Source: Bacillus sp. RO2 (GTDB lineage: Bacteria; Bacillota; Bacilli; Bacillales; Bacillaceae_I). Taken from it: a stretch of DNA of 42,169 bases. The notes under the pieces are model-generated. The model made no database searches. It saw only the letters and a program-made list of their open reading frames with translations, and was not told the DNA's origin. A program made the translations under genes and the position numbers. The DNA is taken from positions 1 to 42,169 of the forward strand of contig NZ_JAAXCU010000044.1 in assembly GCF_012911845.1 (NCBI RefSeq), in the 5' to 3' direction. Below, piece after piece: positions 41,399-42,169 of the stretch. Each line of letters begins with the position of its first letter. The stretch's first letter is position 1.

Positions 41399-41632
41399 CT
41401 ATGATTTGTTTCTTTTACTTTTATGTAAACTGGCCAATAAACCTACTAAGGTTGCTACAGGAAGTTTAAGAAGAGAATAGGCTATTAGCCCTTCCACTAC
41501 ATATCCTTTTGCCTTTTGGAAATTCGTTGTTTCAGGGACCCAGTCGATTACATATCCCACACTAAAAATACTAGGTAGTGATAGGACGATGTAAGCAATA
41601 ATTGTAAAAATGATGAAACTCTTCCAGGGCAT
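41399..41632 (-). CDS. Small membrane protein, unknown
   Basis: A 77-aa protein with two hydrophobic segments (residues 5-25 and 48-68) and a basic C-terminus (HKSKRNKS). GGAGG precedes the ATG. Same strand as the lipoprotein-permease run, separated by ~32 bp. No family is recognised. Confidence 0.6.
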   Translation of the reverse strand: MPWKSFIIFTIIAYIVLSLPSIFSVGYVIDWVPETTNFQKAKGYVVEGLIAYSLLKLPVATLVGLLASLHKSKRNKS

Positions 41633-41786
41633 CCGACCTCCTCCTATCTGCTAAGATATTCTATCTCCAATTATTTCAAAATAGATTGGAATACTCAAAT
41701 GTTTTTTGAAAATTTTGTTAAAAATGAGTTGGATTTTGTTTACAATTTGTCACATTTAAATGGTACACTGCTATTCGCTTCACACA

Positions 41787-41816
41787 AAAAAACGCTCCAA
41801 AATTCTGGAGCGCATT
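41787..41816 (-). terminator. Minus-strand terminator below array B
   Basis: GCGCTCCAGAATTTTGGAGCG on the minus strand followed by TTTTTTTGTG. It would end a transcript entering from beyond the right edge through the 52-bp array. The remainder of 41633-41870 shows no gene. Confidence 0.8.
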
Positions 41817-41870
41817 ACTTCCATGATAGGCATTTTATATTTTACCTTTCTACACATCCAGCGACTGCGT

Positions 41871-42169
41871 CGGGCGAAAAGGCGCGTTCTATTGGACCTT
41901 TTCTCCTTTTTCAACACCGCTTCGGGCATATAGACGCGCTCTATTTGACCTTTCCTCCTTTTTCAACACCACTTCGGGCATATAGACACGCCCTATTTGA
42001 CCTTTCCTCCTTTTTCAACACCACTTCGGGCATATAGACACGCCCTATATGCCCTTTCCTCCTTTTTCAACACAACTTCGGGCATATAGACACGCTCTAT
42101 TTGACCTTTTCTCCTTCTTCAACCACGATTCGGGCATAAAGACGCGCACTATTTGACTTCTTCTCATTT
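41871..42169 (+). repeat. 52-bp tandem array B (runs off the window)
   Basis: CGGGC-started units at 41871, 41923, 41975, 42027, 42079 and 42131, exactly 52 bp apart. Ungapped comparison with array A gives 28 of 52 identical positions, concentrated in the first 31. Continues past the right end. An apparent plus-strand ORF across it is not a gene. Confidence 0.92.

Noticed and set aside
41699-42037. 112-aa plus-strand ORF near the right edge
   Set aside because: It runs through a minus-strand terminator into the 52-bp array and has no ribosome site.
37361-42169. CRISPR-like interpretation of the 52-bp arrays
   Set aside because: Units are contiguous and vary by drift; there are no unique spacers and no cas genes.

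Overview
The window looks like a chromosomal segment of a low-GC Gram-positive spore-forming bacterium of the Bacillaceae. Genes have strong AGGAGG-type ribosome sites, frequent TTG and GTG starts and Rho-independent terminators. Recognisable products fit that group: RlmCD-type rRNA methylase, a phoD-tatA-tatC operon, PtsG, YdbD-type manganese catalase and a GvpU-like protein. I see no rRNA, tRNA, insertion sequence, prophage or CRISPR array. Assignments come from reading the sequence; no database search was run.

Layout: (1) 0-4.3 kb: gene remnants and a frameshifted Ser-Gly repeat ORF, rlmD on the minus strand, two small membrane-protein genes and a MazF/PemK-type toxin-antitoxin pair. (2) 4.3-10.6 kb: a complete minus-strand cntABCDFE operon, which imports and exports a staphylopine-type metallophore, with two Zur-like operators and a near-consensus promoter. 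The metallophore biosynthesis genes cntKLM are absent from the window. (3) 11-16.3 kb: a DUF2975/XRE pair, three GNAT acetyltransferases, DUF4275 and DUF402 proteins and small unknowns. (4) 16.6-21.6 kb: a secreted HNH nuclease, a histidine phosphatase and a phoD-tatA-tatC operon in which the phosphatase travels with a dedicated Tat translocase. (5) 21.8-29.6 kb: a Fur-boxed nitroreductase, a coiled-coil repeat protein, a dimethylargininase-like enzyme, a GvpU-like protein, an MFS pump, a MarR-SDR-NAD(P)H oxidoreductase locus with three copies of one operator, and a flavodoxin-fold/LysR divergent pair. (6) 29.6-42.2 kb: an NTF2-like pseudogene, GNAT/DinB genes, ptsG, manganese catalase, DUF2200, several small membrane or lipoprotein genes, and two Dpp/Opp-type permeases without partner subunits.

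The most striking content is non-coding. Three copies of a 126-bp array of six 21-bp units, with the internal unit order conserved, lie at 3.3, 4.1 and 10.7 kb. They bracket the toxin-antitoxin module and the cnt operon. Two arrays with an exact 52-bp period lie at 37.4 and 41.9 kb and share a sequence skeleton. A short unrelated array with 21-bp spacing precedes ptsG. Twenty-one and 52 bp are close to two and five helical turns. Separately, a ~20-bp element (GGGACAGGCACC...CCC) occurs twelve times, and its GGGAC end generally faces the nearest gene. In two genes (tatC and the histidine phosphatase) the element has become the end of the coding sequence.

Regulation readable from the DNA: Zur for cnt, Fur for the nitroreductase, a MarR autoregulon, and tentative PhoP boxes for phoD-tatA-tatC. 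Together the genes suggest a soil or water organism tuned to metal, iron and phosphate limitation and to electrophile or redox stress.
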